Assembly (NCBI RefSeq): GCF_902859875.1
Contig: NZ_CADIKF010000018.1
Location: forward strand, 57,312-121,311
From: Paraburkholderia solisilvae
GTDB taxonomy: Bacteria; Pseudomonadota; Gammaproteobacteria; Burkholderiales; Burkholderiaceae
Reading direction: 5' to 3'
Length of the DNA: 64,000 nt
Shown here in pieces: positions 17,026-30,848 of this stretch. The notes beneath the pieces were generated by a model that saw nothing but the letters and a program-made list of their open reading frames with translations, made no database searches and was not told the origin of the DNA. The position numbers and the translations under genes are program-made. Numbering within the stretch: the stretch's first letter is position 1; the number at the start of each line of letters is the position of its first letter.

Positions 17026-20000
17026 ATGGATGCTCCCCACGCGTATGCGCCGCGGATCTACTTTGTTCATTCCCTGCTGGTCGGACCTGTCGACGCATGG
17101 TCCGCGCAATTCGAGCACGCAGCCGCGCTCGGCTTCGACCATGTGCTGATCGGCGCGCTGTTCCGGCCGGGCGCGGCCGGCCACACGCAGATCGTCAGCG
17201 ATCACGCACAGCTGCATCCGGTATTCGGCGCGAGCGACAACGCGGCCGACGTGCTGCACGACCTCACCGAAACCGCGAGCCAGTACGGTCTCACGCTGCT
17301 GGTCGATCTGGTGATCGACCGCGTCGCGGCCGACGGCGCGCTGTTCAATGCGCATCGCGACTGGTTTCATCCGTTCGAGCCCGAGGAAGCGCGGCTCGAT
17401 CCGCGTCACGCCCGACACGAAGACAACGTTGCGTACGCGAACTACGGCGGCGCTGCCGCGACCGAACTGATCGACTGGTGGGCGCAGGTGCTGCATGCGC
17501 TTGCCGAAGCCGGCATCGGCGGGTTCCGCTTCGATTCGCCGCACCGCGTGCCGGCGTCCGCGTGGCGGCGCCTGCGCGCCGCGGTGCGCGCGCAGCATCC
17601 GCCGGTGCAGTTTCTGGCGGCGACGCCGGGCCTCGAGCGCGCCGATGTGATGAGCCTCGAAAGCGCCGGCTTCGATAGCGTGTTTTCGTCGTCGCGCTGG
17701 TGGGACTTCCGCTCCCCATGGATGCTCGACGAACATGAAACGCTGCTGCGCATCGGCGCGCCGATCGCGTTTCCGGAGGCGCCGTACGGCACGCGTCTCG
17801 TGCACGACGTTGCCGATACGCACGACGCGACGATCGTCGAGCGCGTCTACCGGCGCGGGCTCGCCGCGGCCGCCGCGATCGGCACCGGCTGGCTGATGCC
17901 GATGGGCTTCGAATACGGCGTCGCGGAACCGATGTCGTATCTGCACGGCGATCCGCGCGCATTCGCCGAGCAGTGCCGCGCGCGGCGCTTCGATCTGAGC
18001 GAGCGCGTCAAGTACGCGAACGCGTTGCAACGCGACACCTGGACGCTGCGCACCGCCGGCGAGCTGCGCATGCTGAGCGGCCCGAATGCGCCGCTCGCGG
18101 TGCTGCTGCGCGGCGACCAGCGCGACCTGCGCGACGCGAACGAAGCGGTGCTGGCAGCCTTCAACCCGGAGTTGAGCGTACCCGTGTATGGCGAACCCGC
18201 GCGCTTCCTCGACGGCGTGCCCGGCAGCTTCACGCGCTTCGCGCCGCTCGGCGGCGTCGGGCGTATCGAGCCCGCCCCGCTCAAGGCCTTTGCACTCGCG
18301 CCCGCCGGCTTCAAGCTGCTTGGCGCGGTGCCCGACAAGAAGGTGCAGCTCGCGCCGCCGGCCGACAAGCGCACCAGCAAGACGTCCGCACACAAGACCG
18401 TGCTCGATGCGATTGCCGCGCCACGCGTCGCGATCGAAAGCGTGACGCCGTCGGTCGATCACGGGCAATTTCCGGCGAAGCGCGTGGTCGGCGAACGCGT
18501 GCCGGTCAGCGCCGCGATCTTCGCGGAAGGACACGACAAGATCGCCGCCGCCGTGGTCTGGCGCGCCGCGGACGAAACCGCGTGGCACGAAGCTGCGATG
18601 ACGCCCGTACAACCGGCCGGCAACGACTTGTGGGAGGCGCGCATTCCGCTCGAACGCGTCGGCCGTCATGAATTCACGGTGATCGCGTGGCGCGACGACT
18701 TCGCGTCGCTCGTCGATCATCTGCAGAAGAAGCTGAATGCGGACCAGCCGGTCGATCTCGAGCTCGATGAAGCGAAACACCTGTTCGCGCTGGTGCTTGC
18801 CGAAATCGAAACGGCCGGTGACGGCGCGGACCCGAAGCCGCTCGAAGCGGTCGTCAAGACATTCACCAAGGCCGATACCGCGGAGCGCCTGCGCATCGTG
18901 CTCGCGCCGTCGACCGCGCAGGCGGTCGCGGCCGCGCGCCATCGGCCGTCGCTGTCGCGCGACCGCACGGTCTACCGGATCGACGCCGAGCGCACGGCCG
19001 CGCGCTTCGCGAGCTGGTACGAGATCTTCCCGCGTTCGATGAGCGACGACGCGCACCGCCACGGCACCTTCGACGACGTGATCGGCAAACTGCCGCGCAT
19101 CCGCGAGATGGGCTTCGACGTGCTGTACTTTCCGCCGATCCACCCGATCGGCAAGGCGAACCGCAAGGGCCGCAACAACACGCTGACGGCCAACGAGGAC
19201 GACGTCGGCAGCCCTTACGCGATCGGCAGCGAAGCCGGCGGCCATACCGGCGTGCATCCGCAGCTCGGCACGCTCGACGACTTCCGCCGCATGCTCGCCG
19301 CCGCGCACGAGCACGGCCTCGAGATCGCGCTCGACTTCGCGATTCAATGCTCGCCCGATCACCCGTGGCTGAAGGAACACCCGACGTGGTTCGCATGGCG
19401 TCCGGACGGCACGCTGCGCTATGCGGAAAACCCGCCGAAGAAGTACCAGGATATCGTGAACCCCGACTTCTATGCGCGCGATGCGAAGCCGGATTTGTGG
19501 ATCGCGCTGCGCGACGTGATCCTGTTCTGGGTCAACGCCGGCGTACGCATATTCCGCGTCGACAATCCGCATACGAAGCCGCTGCCGTTCTGGGAATGGA
19601 TGATCGCCGATGTGCGCGCGCGCCACCCGGATGTGATCTTTCTGTCGGAAGCGTTCACGCGGCCGCGCGTGATGGCGCGCCTTGCGAAGGTCGGCTTCTC
19701 GCAGTCGTATACGTACTTCACGTGGCGCGAGTCGAAGCGCGACTTCACCGAATATCTGACCGAACTCACGCAGACAAATCTGCGCGAATACTTCCGGCCG
19801 AATTTCTTCGTCAACACGCCGGACATCAATCCGCGCCATCTGCAATGGTCGGGCCGCGCGGGCTTCGTGATCCGCGCGGCGCTGGCGGCCACGCTGTCCG
19901 GTTTGTGGGGCGTGTATAGCGGCTTCGAGCTATGCGAAGCGGCCGCGTTGCCGAACAGCGAGGAATATCTCGATTCGGAAAAGTATCAGCTACGTGCATG

Positions 20001-20460
20001 GGACTGGAACCGGCCCGGCAATATCGTCGGCGAGATCAGCGCATTGAACCGGATTCGCCGCGCGAACCCGGCCCTGCATACGCATCTCGGCCTCACGTTC
20101 CTGCCCGCGCACAACGACCACATCCTGTTCTTCGAGAAGGCGACCGACGCGCGCGACAACGTGATCGTCGTCGCGATCAATCTCGATCCGTTCAACGAAC
20201 AGGGCGCGGATATCGAACTCTCGTGGACGACGTTCAATCGCTGGCAGTTGCATGACCACGCGACGCTCGACGTAGTCGACCAGATGAACGGCGAGCGCTT
20301 TCAATGGCACGGCCGCTGGCATCACGTGCGGCTCGACCCGAACACGCGGCCTTTCGCGATCTGGCGCATCGAGCCCGCGGGCGGCCTGCCGCGCGAAGCG
20401 ATACCGGATACCGAACCAGCGACAGCCGGCAACGGACTTGCCGACCCACTCTCAGAATGA
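17026..20460 (+). CDS. glgE: Alpha-1,4-glucan:maltose-1-phosphate maltosyltransferase with N-terminal pseudo-amylase domain
   Basis: An 1144-residue protein whose C-terminal ~680 residues are GlgE (GH13_3): they extend alpha-1,4-glucan with maltose from maltose-1-phosphate. The DUF3416 beta-sandwich starts near residue 466. Catalytic residues are the nucleophile Asp846 (IFRVDNPHTKP), the acid Glu875 (FLSEAFTRP) and Asp933 (NTPDINP). Residues 1 to ~430 form a second GH13-like barrel. It keeps an Asp (GGFRFDSPHR, about residue 169) and a DTHD motif, but the region I His is lost (VDLVIDRVA) and the position of the acid Glu reads FLAATPG. That domain is therefore probably inactive and structural or glycan-binding. 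It is the first gene of the cluster; treS-mak starts 9 bp after its stop. Confidence 0.93.
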   Translation: MDAPHAYAPRIYFVHSLLVGPVDAWSAQFEHAAALGFDHVLIGALFRPGAAGHTQIVSDHAQLHPVFGASDNAADVLHDLTETASQYGLTLLVDLVIDRVAADGALFNAHRDWFHPFEPEEARLDPRHARHEDNVAYANYGGAAATELIDWWAQVLHALAEAGIGGFRFDSPHRVPASAWRRLRAAVRAQHPPVQFLAATPGLERADVMSLESAGFDSVFSSSRWWDFRSPWMLDEHETLLRIGAPIAFPEAPYGTRLVHDVADTHDATIVERVYRRGLAAAAAIGTGWLMPMGFEYGVAEPMSYLHGDPRAFAEQCRARRFDLSERVKYANALQRDTWTLRTAGELRMLSGPNAPLAVLLRGDQRDLRDANEAVLAAFNPELSVPVYGEPARFLDGVPGSFTRFAPLGGVGRIEPAPLKAFALAPAGFKLLGAVPDKKVQLAPPADKRTSKTSAHKTVLDAIAAPRVAIESVTPSVDHGQFPAKRVVGERVPVSAAIFAEGHDKIAAAVVWRAADETAWHEAAMTPVQPAGNDLWEARIPLERVGRHEFTVIAWRDDFASLVDHLQKKLNADQPVDLELDEAKHLFALVLAEIETAGDGADPKPLEAVVKTFTKADTAERLRIVLAPSTAQAVAAARHRPSLSRDRTVYRIDAERTAARFASWYEIFPRSMSDDAHRHGTFDDVIGKLPRIREMGFDVLYFPPIHPIGKANRKGRNNTLTANEDDVGSPYAIGSEAGGHTGVHPQLGTLDDFRRMLAAAHEHGLEIALDFAIQCSPDHPWLKEHPTWFAWRPDGTLRYAENPPKKYQDIVNPDFYARDAKPDLWIALRDVILFWVNAGVRIFRVDNPHTKPLPFWEWMIADVRARHPDVIFLSEAFTRPRVMARLAKVGFSQSYTYFTWRESKRDFTEYLTELTQTNLREYFRPNFFVNTPDINPRHLQWSGRAGFVIRAALAATLSGLWGVYSGFELCEAAALPNSEEYLDSEKYQLRAWDWNRPGNIVGEISALNRIRRANPALHTHLGLTFLPAHNDHILFFEKATDARDNVIVVAINLDPFNEQGADIELSWTTFNRWQLHDHATLDVVDQMNGERFQWHGRWHHVRLDPNTRPFAIWRIEPAGGLPREAIPDTEPATAGNGLADPLSE

Positions 20461-20469
20461 AGGTGCGAC

Positions 20470-23920
<3,451 letters not shown>

Positions 23921-23928
<8 letters not shown>

Positions 23929-26158
23929 GCAAAGCAACGTCCATCATGCAGCCGAACATGCGATGGCGGGATTGCATCCGCTCGATCTCGATGCGCTCGT
24001 CGATGCGCGCCATCCGGATCCGTTCTCGCAACTCGGCATGCAACACACCGACGCCGGCCCGGTCGTGCGCGCGATGCTGCCGAACGCGGCGCGCGTCAGC
24101 GTGGTCGCGCGCGACAACGCGCGCCTGCTCGGCGAACTGCAACTGATACATCCCGGCGGCCTGTTTGCCGGGCCGGTGAACGAAGCGGTTCCGTACCGGT
24201 TGCGCATCGACTGGCACGGCCCGGTGCAGGAGATCGAAGACCCCTACTCGTTCGGCCCGGTGCTCGGCGACGAACCGTTGCAGCGCGTCGCCTGGGGCGA
24301 CCCGTATGCGGTGCTCGAATGCCTCGGCTCGCGGCCCATCGTGTTCGACGGCGTGCCGGGCGTGCGCTTCGCGGTGTGGGCGCCGAATGCGCGGCGCGTG
24401 TCCGTCGTCGGCGACTTCAACGCGTGGGACGGGCGCCGCCATCCGATGCGCTTGCGCCATCAGGCGGGCGTCTGGGAACTGTTCGTACCGCAAATTGGCG
24501 CCGGCACACGCTACAAGTACGAAATGCTCACGCGCGACGGGCATCCGCTGCCGCTCAAAGCCGACCCGTGCGCGATGCAGACCGAACGGCCGCCGGCCAC
24601 CGCGTCGGTTGTCGCGCACGTCGACGAGATCGAACGGTTCCCGTGGACCGATCGCGAATGGATGGAGTCGCGCGGCAACCAGCAAACGCCTCGCGCACCG
24701 GTTTCGATCTACGAAGTGCATGCGGAGTCGTGGTTGCGCATTGCCGAAGAAGGACATCGCGGCCTCGACTGGTCCGAACTCGCGGACCGGCTGATTCCTT
24801 ACGCGAAGGAAATGGGCTTCACGCATATCGAGTTCATGCCGATTGCCGAGCATCCGTTCGGCGGTTCGTGGGGCTACCAGCCGCTCGCGCAGTTCGCGCC
24901 GTCCGCGCGCTTCGGCGCACCCGAGCAGTTCGCCGGCTTCGTGAACCGCGCGCATGAGGCGGGACTCGGCGTGATTCTGGACTGGGTGCCCGCGCATTTT
25001 CCGAACGATGCGCACGGCCTCGTGCAATTCGACGGCACGCCGCTCTACGAGCACGCGGACCCGCGCGAAGGCTATCACCAGGACTGGAACACGATGATCT
25101 ACAACCTCGGCCGCAACGAGGTCAGCGCGTTCCTCGTCGCGTCGGCGCTCGCGTGGCTGATGCGCTATCACGTCGATGCATTGCGCGTCGACGCGGTCGC
25201 CTCGATGCTGTATCGCGACTATTCGCGCGCGGCCGGCGAATGGGTGCCGAATATCTACGGCGGCCGCGAGAATCTCGAGGCGATCGCGTTCCTGAAACGG
25301 CTGAATCACGAAGTTCAGCATATGCCGGGCGTGCATGGCGTGATCACCATCGCCGAGGAATCGACCGCGTGGCCGGGCGTGACCGCGCCGGTCGACAGCG
25401 GCGGCCTCGGCTTCCAGTTCAAGTGGAACATGGGCTGGATGCACGACACGCTGCACTACATGCAGGAAGACCCGGTGCATCGCCGCTGGCATCACCACAA
25501 CATGACGTTCGGCATGGTGTACGCGTATTCGGAGCGCTTCGTGCTGCCGCTTTCGCACGACGAAGTGGTGCACGGCAAGGGGTCGCTGATCGGCAAGATG
25601 CCGGGCGACCGCTGGCAGCGCTTCGCAAACCTGCGCGCGTACTTCGGCTTTATGTGGACGCATCCGGGCAAGAAGCTGATGTTCATGGGTGGCGAGTTCG
25701 GGCAGTTCGCCGAGTTCGATCACGACGGTTCGCCGCACTGGCATCTGCTCGACGACGAGATGCATCACGGCGTGCAGAAACTCGTGCGCGACCTGAACCG
25801 CATGTACCGCAGCGAGCCCGCGCTGTATCAGATGGACAGCGAGCCTGGCGGCTTCGAGTGGATCATCGGCGACGACGCGGAAAACAGCGTGTACGCGTAC
25901 CGGCGCATGGACGGCGCGGGCAAGGAAATCGTCGCGGTCTGCAATCTCACGCCGGTGCCGCGCCAGCACTATCGCGTCGGCATGTCGCGCCACGGCCGCT
26001 GGAGCGAGATTCTGAATACCGATGCCGCGCTGTACGGCGGATCGAACCTGGGCAACGGAGGATTGATCCATACCGAGGACGTGCCGAGCCACGGCCGGCC
26101 GCAATCGGCGTCGCTGATCCTGCCGCCGCTAGCGACAATCGTGCTGCGCGCCGATTGA
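23921..26158 (+). CDS. glgB: 1,4-alpha-glucan branching enzyme
   Basis: A 745-residue GH13_9 branching enzyme. It cuts alpha-1,4 chains and re-attaches them as alpha-1,6 branches. Two N-terminal CBM48-like modules are seen (residues ~25-125 and ~130-230, the second containing [20 protein letters not shown]). The catalytic barrel has nucleophile Asp424 ([11 protein letters not shown]), acid Glu479 (ITIAEEST) and Asp547 ([11 protein letters not shown]). Length is normal for the long type. The ATG lies inside the last codons of treS-mak (8-bp overlap), so it is co-translated. It branches the linear glucan made by GlgE. Confidence 0.96.
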
Positions 26159-26396
26159 CGTAGCCGGCCCGGCTGAACGGCGCGGCGGTGCGGCGCGGCA
26201 AGTGGCGCCATGAGCGGCCCATCGCGCGATACGCCGCGATGTGCGCCGGGCGCCAGATGGACCGGATTGCGGCGTACGTCGAATTGCGCGTTTTATCGCA
26301 CATTTCAGCGCGCGTTGTACCGTTGAACTGCCGGCGCTGCGCGGCCGTGCAGGTGATGCCCCGCATACGCACAAGCCAGAACAAGGAACGGGAACC

Positions 26397-28754
26397 ATGT
26401 CGCATGTATTGCCCGACCGGCTGCTGCCGGGCTCGTGTTATCCGCTTGGAGCGAGCTGGGATGGCCTCGGCGTGAACTTCGCCGTCTTTTCCGCCAACGC
26501 GCAACGCATCGAGTTGTGCCTGTTCGAGCCGAGCGGGCGCAAGGAGCTGAAACGCTACGCACTGCCGGAATGCACCGACGAGGTCTGGCACGGGTATCTG
26601 CCGCATGCGCATCCGGGCACCGTCTACGCGTTTCGCGCGCACGGGCCGTATCAACCGCAGCACGGCCATCGCTTCAATCCGCACAAGCTGCTGCTCGACC
26701 CGTATGCGCGCAAGCTGACCGGCCAGTTCCGCTGGTCCGACGCGCTCTTCAGTTACCGCATGCATTCGAACCGGCTCGACCTGTCGATCGACCGGCGCGA
26801 CTCGGCGCCGGCGATGCCGAAGTGCGTGGTGGTCGACGAAGCGTTCGACTGGTCGCACGACAAGCGGCCCAATGTGCCGTGGGGCGACACGGTGATCTAC
26901 GAAACGCACGTGCGCGGCGCGTCGATGCTGCGCAACGATCTGCGCCCGCCCGAGCGCGGCACGTTTTCGGCGCTGGCTTCCCCGGAATTCATCGACCATC
27001 TGCTGAAGCTCGGCGTGACCGCCGTCGAGCTGCTGCCGGTGCATGCGTTCCTGAACGACCGTTTTCTCGTCGAGCGCGGCTTGCGCAACTACTGGGGCTA
27101 TAACACCGCGGCGTTCTTCGCGCCGGAGCCGTCGTATCTGACCTCGCACCGGCTCGACGAGATGCGCATCGCGGTGCGCCAACTGCATGCGGCGGGAATC
27201 GAGGTGATTCTCGACGTCGTCTACAACCATACGTGCGAAGGCAACGAGACCGGCCCGACCGTATCGTGGCGCGGTCTCGACAACGCGAGCTATTACCGCC
27301 TCGTGCCCGGCGACGAACGCCACCACATCAACGACACCGGCTGCGGCAATACGGTGAACCTCACGCATCCGCGCGTGCTGCAGATGGTGATGGATTCGCT
27401 GCGCTACTGGTCGACCGCGTTCAATATCGACGGCTTCCGTTTCGACCTCGGCGTGACGCTCGGACGCGAGCCGTCGGGCTTCGATCCGGGCTCGGGTTTT
27501 TTCGACGCGATCCGCCAGGACCCGGTGCTGTCGCAGCGCAAACTGATTTCCGAACCGTGGGATATCGGGCCGGGCGGCTATCAGCTCGGCAATCATCCGC
27601 CCGGCTTCGGCGAATGGAACGACCGTTTCCGCGATTGCGTGCGGCGCTTCTGGCGCGGCGATGCCGGCCTGCGCCCCGATCTCGCCGCGCGTCTCACGGG
27701 CTCCGCGGACCTGTTCAACCGGCGCTTTCGCAAGCCGACCGCGTCGATCAATTTCGTCGCGTCGCATGACGGCTTCACGCTTGCCGATCTGGTGTCGTAC
27801 GAGCGCAAGCACAACGAAATCAACGGTGAAAACAACAACGACGGGCATAACGAAAACTACAGCTCGAACTGGGGCGTCGAGGGTCCGGTCAGCGCGTTGA
27901 CGAATGGCCAGCATGCGCATGGTGATGCCGGCGGTGAGCAGGTGCACGGCGAACCGATGAACGGGGAAACCGGCGGCGAGCACAGAACAGACGAGCAGGC
28001 GGCCGGCGAACACGCATCCGGCGAACAGCTGGTCAGCGAACGGGCCGCAAGCGATGCGGCCGCCGCGGCTGCCGCCATCGAAGAAACACGCGCGCGTGTC
28101 GCACGTTCGATGATCGGCACGCTTTTTATCGCACTCGGCACGCCGATGCTGCTCGCGGGCGACGAAGCGTGCCGCACGCAACAGGGCGACAACAACGCGT
28201 ACTGCCAGGACAACGCAATCTCGTGGATCGACTGGGAGCTGGCCGACTCGCCGCAAGGCCGGCGGATGACCGCGTTCGTCACACGGATGATCGCGTTGCG
28301 CAAGCGGCATCCGTTGTTGCGCGAGACGCGCTTTCTGGTCGGCGACCGCGAGGTGCTGCCGGGACTTCATGACGTCGGCTGGTTCGACGAACGCGGCGAG
28401 CCGCTGTCGATCGACGCATGGCAGGACCCCGAAGGTCGCGCGTTTACGCTGCGGCGCGCGGGAACAGGACGCTCCGGCGAAACGGAAGTATTGTTGATGA
28501 TGTTGAACGCGTCAGCCGACACGTTGCGATTCACACCGCCGCCGCCGCATCTGGAATGGCACGTGCTAGTCAACTCGGCGGACCCGGATGCGGCGCCGCG
28601 TCCGCTCGCCGCATCCGATCTGGAAGTGGCCGCGCATGCGTTGGTCGTGCTCGCGGCGCAGCCGGCCGGCGATGCGGATTGGCAGGCCGACTGGACGCCG
28701 GGTGAATCGCACGGCGCACGTCTGTTGACCGCGCGGTCGCCCAAGCCGGGCTGA
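26397..28754 (+). CDS. glgX: Glycogen debranching enzyme with hydrophilic insert
   Basis: A 785-residue GH13_11 debranching enzyme. It hydrolyses alpha-1,6 branches, usually of short limit-dextrin chains. The N-terminal CBM48-like part contains PLGASWDGLGVNFAVFSANA. Nucleophile is Asp350 (DGFRFDLGV), acid Glu386 (LISEPWD) and the third Asp is in SHDGFTLAD. Residues ~502-560 (27901-28076) are an insert rich in Gly, Glu, His and Gln. It sits between the conserved NWGVEGP and the helix before LGTPMLLAGDE, where relatives have a short loop. The ATG at 26397 with AAGGAACGGGA upstream is preferred to the longer frame from 26241. About 240 bp separate it from glgB. Confidence 0.94.
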   Translation: MSHVLPDRLLPGSCYPLGASWDGLGVNFAVFSANAQRIELCLFEPSGRKELKRYALPECTDEVWHGYLPHAHPGTVYAFRAHGPYQPQHGHRFNPHKLLLDPYARKLTGQFRWSDALFSYRMHSNRLDLSIDRRDSAPAMPKCVVVDEAFDWSHDKRPNVPWGDTVIYETHVRGASMLRNDLRPPERGTFSALASPEFIDHLLKLGVTAVELLPVHAFLNDRFLVERGLRNYWGYNTAAFFAPEPSYLTSHRLDEMRIAVRQLHAAGIEVILDVVYNHTCEGNETGPTVSWRGLDNASYYRLVPGDERHHINDTGCGNTVNLTHPRVLQMVMDSLRYWSTAFNIDGFRFDLGVTLGREPSGFDPGSGFFDAIRQDPVLSQRKLISEPWDIGPGGYQLGNHPPGFGEWNDRFRDCVRRFWRGDAGLRPDLAARLTGSADLFNRRFRKPTASINFVASHDGFTLADLVSYERKHNEINGENNNDGHNENYSSNWGVEGPVSALTNGQHAHGDAGGEQVHGEPMNGETGGEHRTDEQAAGEHASGEQLVSERAASDAAAAAAAIEETRARVARSMIGTLFIALGTPMLLAGDEACRTQQGDNNAYCQDNAISWIDWELADSPQGRRMTAFVTRMIALRKRHPLLRETRFLVGDREVLPGLHDVGWFDERGEPLSIDAWQDPEGRAFTLRRAGTGRSGETEVLLMMLNASADTLRFTPPPPHLEWHVLVNSADPDAAPRPLAASDLEVAAHALVVLAAQPAGDADWQADWTPGESHGARLLTARSPKPG

Positions 28755-28950
28755 TCGCGCAAGACGAGCGCGGGCTTCACGCGATAAACAAAGCGGCACA
28801 GCGCATGCGTGGACTCTGTATGGACTATGCGGGCTGTGCGGTGCGGGTGAATGCGGGCGGGCATGGGCGAAGGCCGGCGGCGAAGACGACGACGCAGCGG
28901 CAACAGTGGCGGCGGCAGTCAGACGCGCCGCATGACGAAAGGTGACGATC

Positions 28951-30843
28951 ATGCACGACAGAGCAATCGACCCCCACGCGCATCAACACGCGCACTGCCT
29001 GCCATTCGGCGCGCAGGTGCTCGGCGCGCGCGGCGCGAAACCGCGCACGCGCTTCCGGCTGTGGGCGCCGTCGTGCAAAAAGATCGAACTGGTGATTGAA
29101 GGCGGCGCGTGCGACGGCGTGCATCAGATGACCCATGCCGGCGGCGGCTGGTTCGATCTCGAGACCGAATGCGGTCCCGGCACGCTGTACCGCTATCGGC
29201 TCGACGGCGAGCTGACGGTGCCCGACCCCGCGTCGCGCTTTCAGCCGCAGGACGTGCACGGGCCGAGCGAAGTGATCGATCCGCGCGCGTATCACTGGCA
29301 GCACACGCACTGGCATGGCAGGCCGTGGGAAGAAGCGGTGCTGTACGAACTGCATGTCGGTGCGCTCGGCGGCTATGCGGGCGTGATGAAACGGCTTCCG
29401 GCGCTCGTCGAACTGGGCGTCACCGCGATCGAACTGATGCCGCTCAACGATTTCCCCGGCAAACGCAACTGGGGCTACGACGGCGTGCTGCCGTTCGCGC
29501 CCGATTCCGCGTACGGCCGCCCCGACGATCTCAAAGCGCTGATCGATACCGCGCACGGTCTCGGTCTGATGGTGCTGCTCGATGTGGTCTACAACCATTT
29601 CGGCCCGGACGGCAATTACCTGCATCAGTATGCCAAGCCGTTCTTCCTCGAAGACTCGCACACGCCGTGGGGCCCGGCGATCGACTTCGACCGGATGGAA
29701 GTGCGCGAATTCTTCTGCGACAACACGCTGTACTGGCTCAACGAATTTCGCTTCGACGGGCTGCGCTTCGATGCCGTGCATGCAATCCGCAACGACGAGT
29801 GGCTGCGCGAAGTCGCCGACCATATTCGCGCGAAAGTGCAGCACGGGCGGCATGTGCATCTGGTGCTCGAAAACGAGCGCAACACCGCGAATCTGCTCGA
29901 CACGCATTTCAACGCGCAATGGAACGACGATGCGCACAATGCGCTGCACGTGCTGCTGACCGGCGAAACCGAGGGCTACTACCACGCGTATGCGCAACAG
30001 CCGATCCGCCTGCTTGCGCGCGTGCTGTCGAGCGGTTTTGCGTACCAGGGCGAGCCGTCGCCGATTCACGACGGCGCACCGCGCGGCGAAGCGAGCGGCC
30101 ATCTGCCGCCTACTTCGTTTGTGATGTTTCTGCAGAACCACGATCAGATCGGCAATCGCGCGATGGGCGAACGGCTGCGCTCGCTCTGTCCGGACGATGC
30201 GTTGCGCGCCGCGACCGGCCTGTTGTTGCTCTCACCGCAGATTCCGCTGCTATTCATGGACGAAGAGTACGGCTCCGAGCAACCATTCCTGTTTTTCACC
30301 GACTACACGGGCGAGCTCGCCGATGCGGTGCGCGAAGGCCGTCGCCGGGAATTCGCGCGCTTTTCCGCGTTCGCCGACGAGCAGCGCCGTGCGCAGATTT
30401 CCGACCCGAACGATCCGCGCACGCTTGCATCGTCGTCGCCGCGCGGTGACGGCGATGCGTCGCCTGACCGGCTCGAATGGATGCACTTCTACAAGTCCGC
30501 GCTCGCGGTGCGCGCGAAACTGCTGATGCCGCGTCTGAAGCATGCGAAGCCGCTCGGCTCGGCCGTGCTCACCGCGCACGACGGCAGCGAAGCGAACGCG
30601 TTGGCCGCGCGCTGGAAGCTCACGGACGGCGAGACCTTGTCGATCGTGCTGAATCTCGCGGAACACGCGGTGCCGCTGGCCGACCGGCCGCCGGGCAAGG
30701 TGATCTTCGAAACGCCGCCTCGCGCGCGCGATCGTCTCGATGCGGGCGAATTGCCCGGACATGCGTTTGTTGCGTGGCTCACCGGCGATGTGTGCGAATA
30801 CGCAACCGGCCACGATGCGCGTCAGCGCACGCATCAGGAGTGA
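28951..30843 (+). CDS. treZ: Malto-oligosyltrehalose trehalohydrolase
   Basis: A 630-residue GH13_10 enzyme. It releases trehalose from malto-oligosyltrehalose made by TreY. An N-terminal CBM48-like domain (FRLWAPSCKKIELVI) precedes the barrel. Nucleophile is Asp274 (LRFDAVHAI), acid Glu307 (LVLENERN) and the third Asp398 lies in LQNHDQIG. Region I reads LLDVVYNHFGPDGNY. The ATG at 28951 has AAGG upstream; a GTG nine bases earlier is possible. It is followed by malQ after 5 bp and belongs with treY, the two encoding the TreY/TreZ route. Confidence 0.95.
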   Translation: MHDRAIDPHAHQHAHCLPFGAQVLGARGAKPRTRFRLWAPSCKKIELVIEGGACDGVHQMTHAGGGWFDLETECGPGTLYRYRLDGELTVPDPASRFQPQDVHGPSEVIDPRAYHWQHTHWHGRPWEEAVLYELHVGALGGYAGVMKRLPALVELGVTAIELMPLNDFPGKRNWGYDGVLPFAPDSAYGRPDDLKALIDTAHGLGLMVLLDVVYNHFGPDGNYLHQYAKPFFLEDSHTPWGPAIDFDRMEVREFFCDNTLYWLNEFRFDGLRFDAVHAIRNDEWLREVADHIRAKVQHGRHVHLVLENERNTANLLDTHFNAQWNDDAHNALHVLLTGETEGYYHAYAQQPIRLLARVLSSGFAYQGEPSPIHDGAPRGEASGHLPPTSFVMFLQNHDQIGNRAMGERLRSLCPDDALRAATGLLLLSPQIPLLFMDEEYGSEQPFLFFTDYTGELADAVREGRRREFARFSAFADEQRRAQISDPNDPRTLASSSPRGDGDASPDRLEWMHFYKSALAVRAKLLMPRLKHAKPLGSAVLTAHDGSEANALAARWKLTDGETLSIVLNLAEHAVPLADRPPGKVIFETPPRARDRLDAGELPGHAFVAWLTGDVCEYATGHDARQRTHQE

Positions 30844-30848
30844 CGCGC

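Noticed and set aside
16552..19845. 1097-codon open frame on the minus strand opposite glgE
   Set aside because: It is Arg/Glu/His-rich without any recognisable domain, and lies opposite a gene with intact catalytic motifs. Long antisense frames are expected in GC-rich coding DNA.
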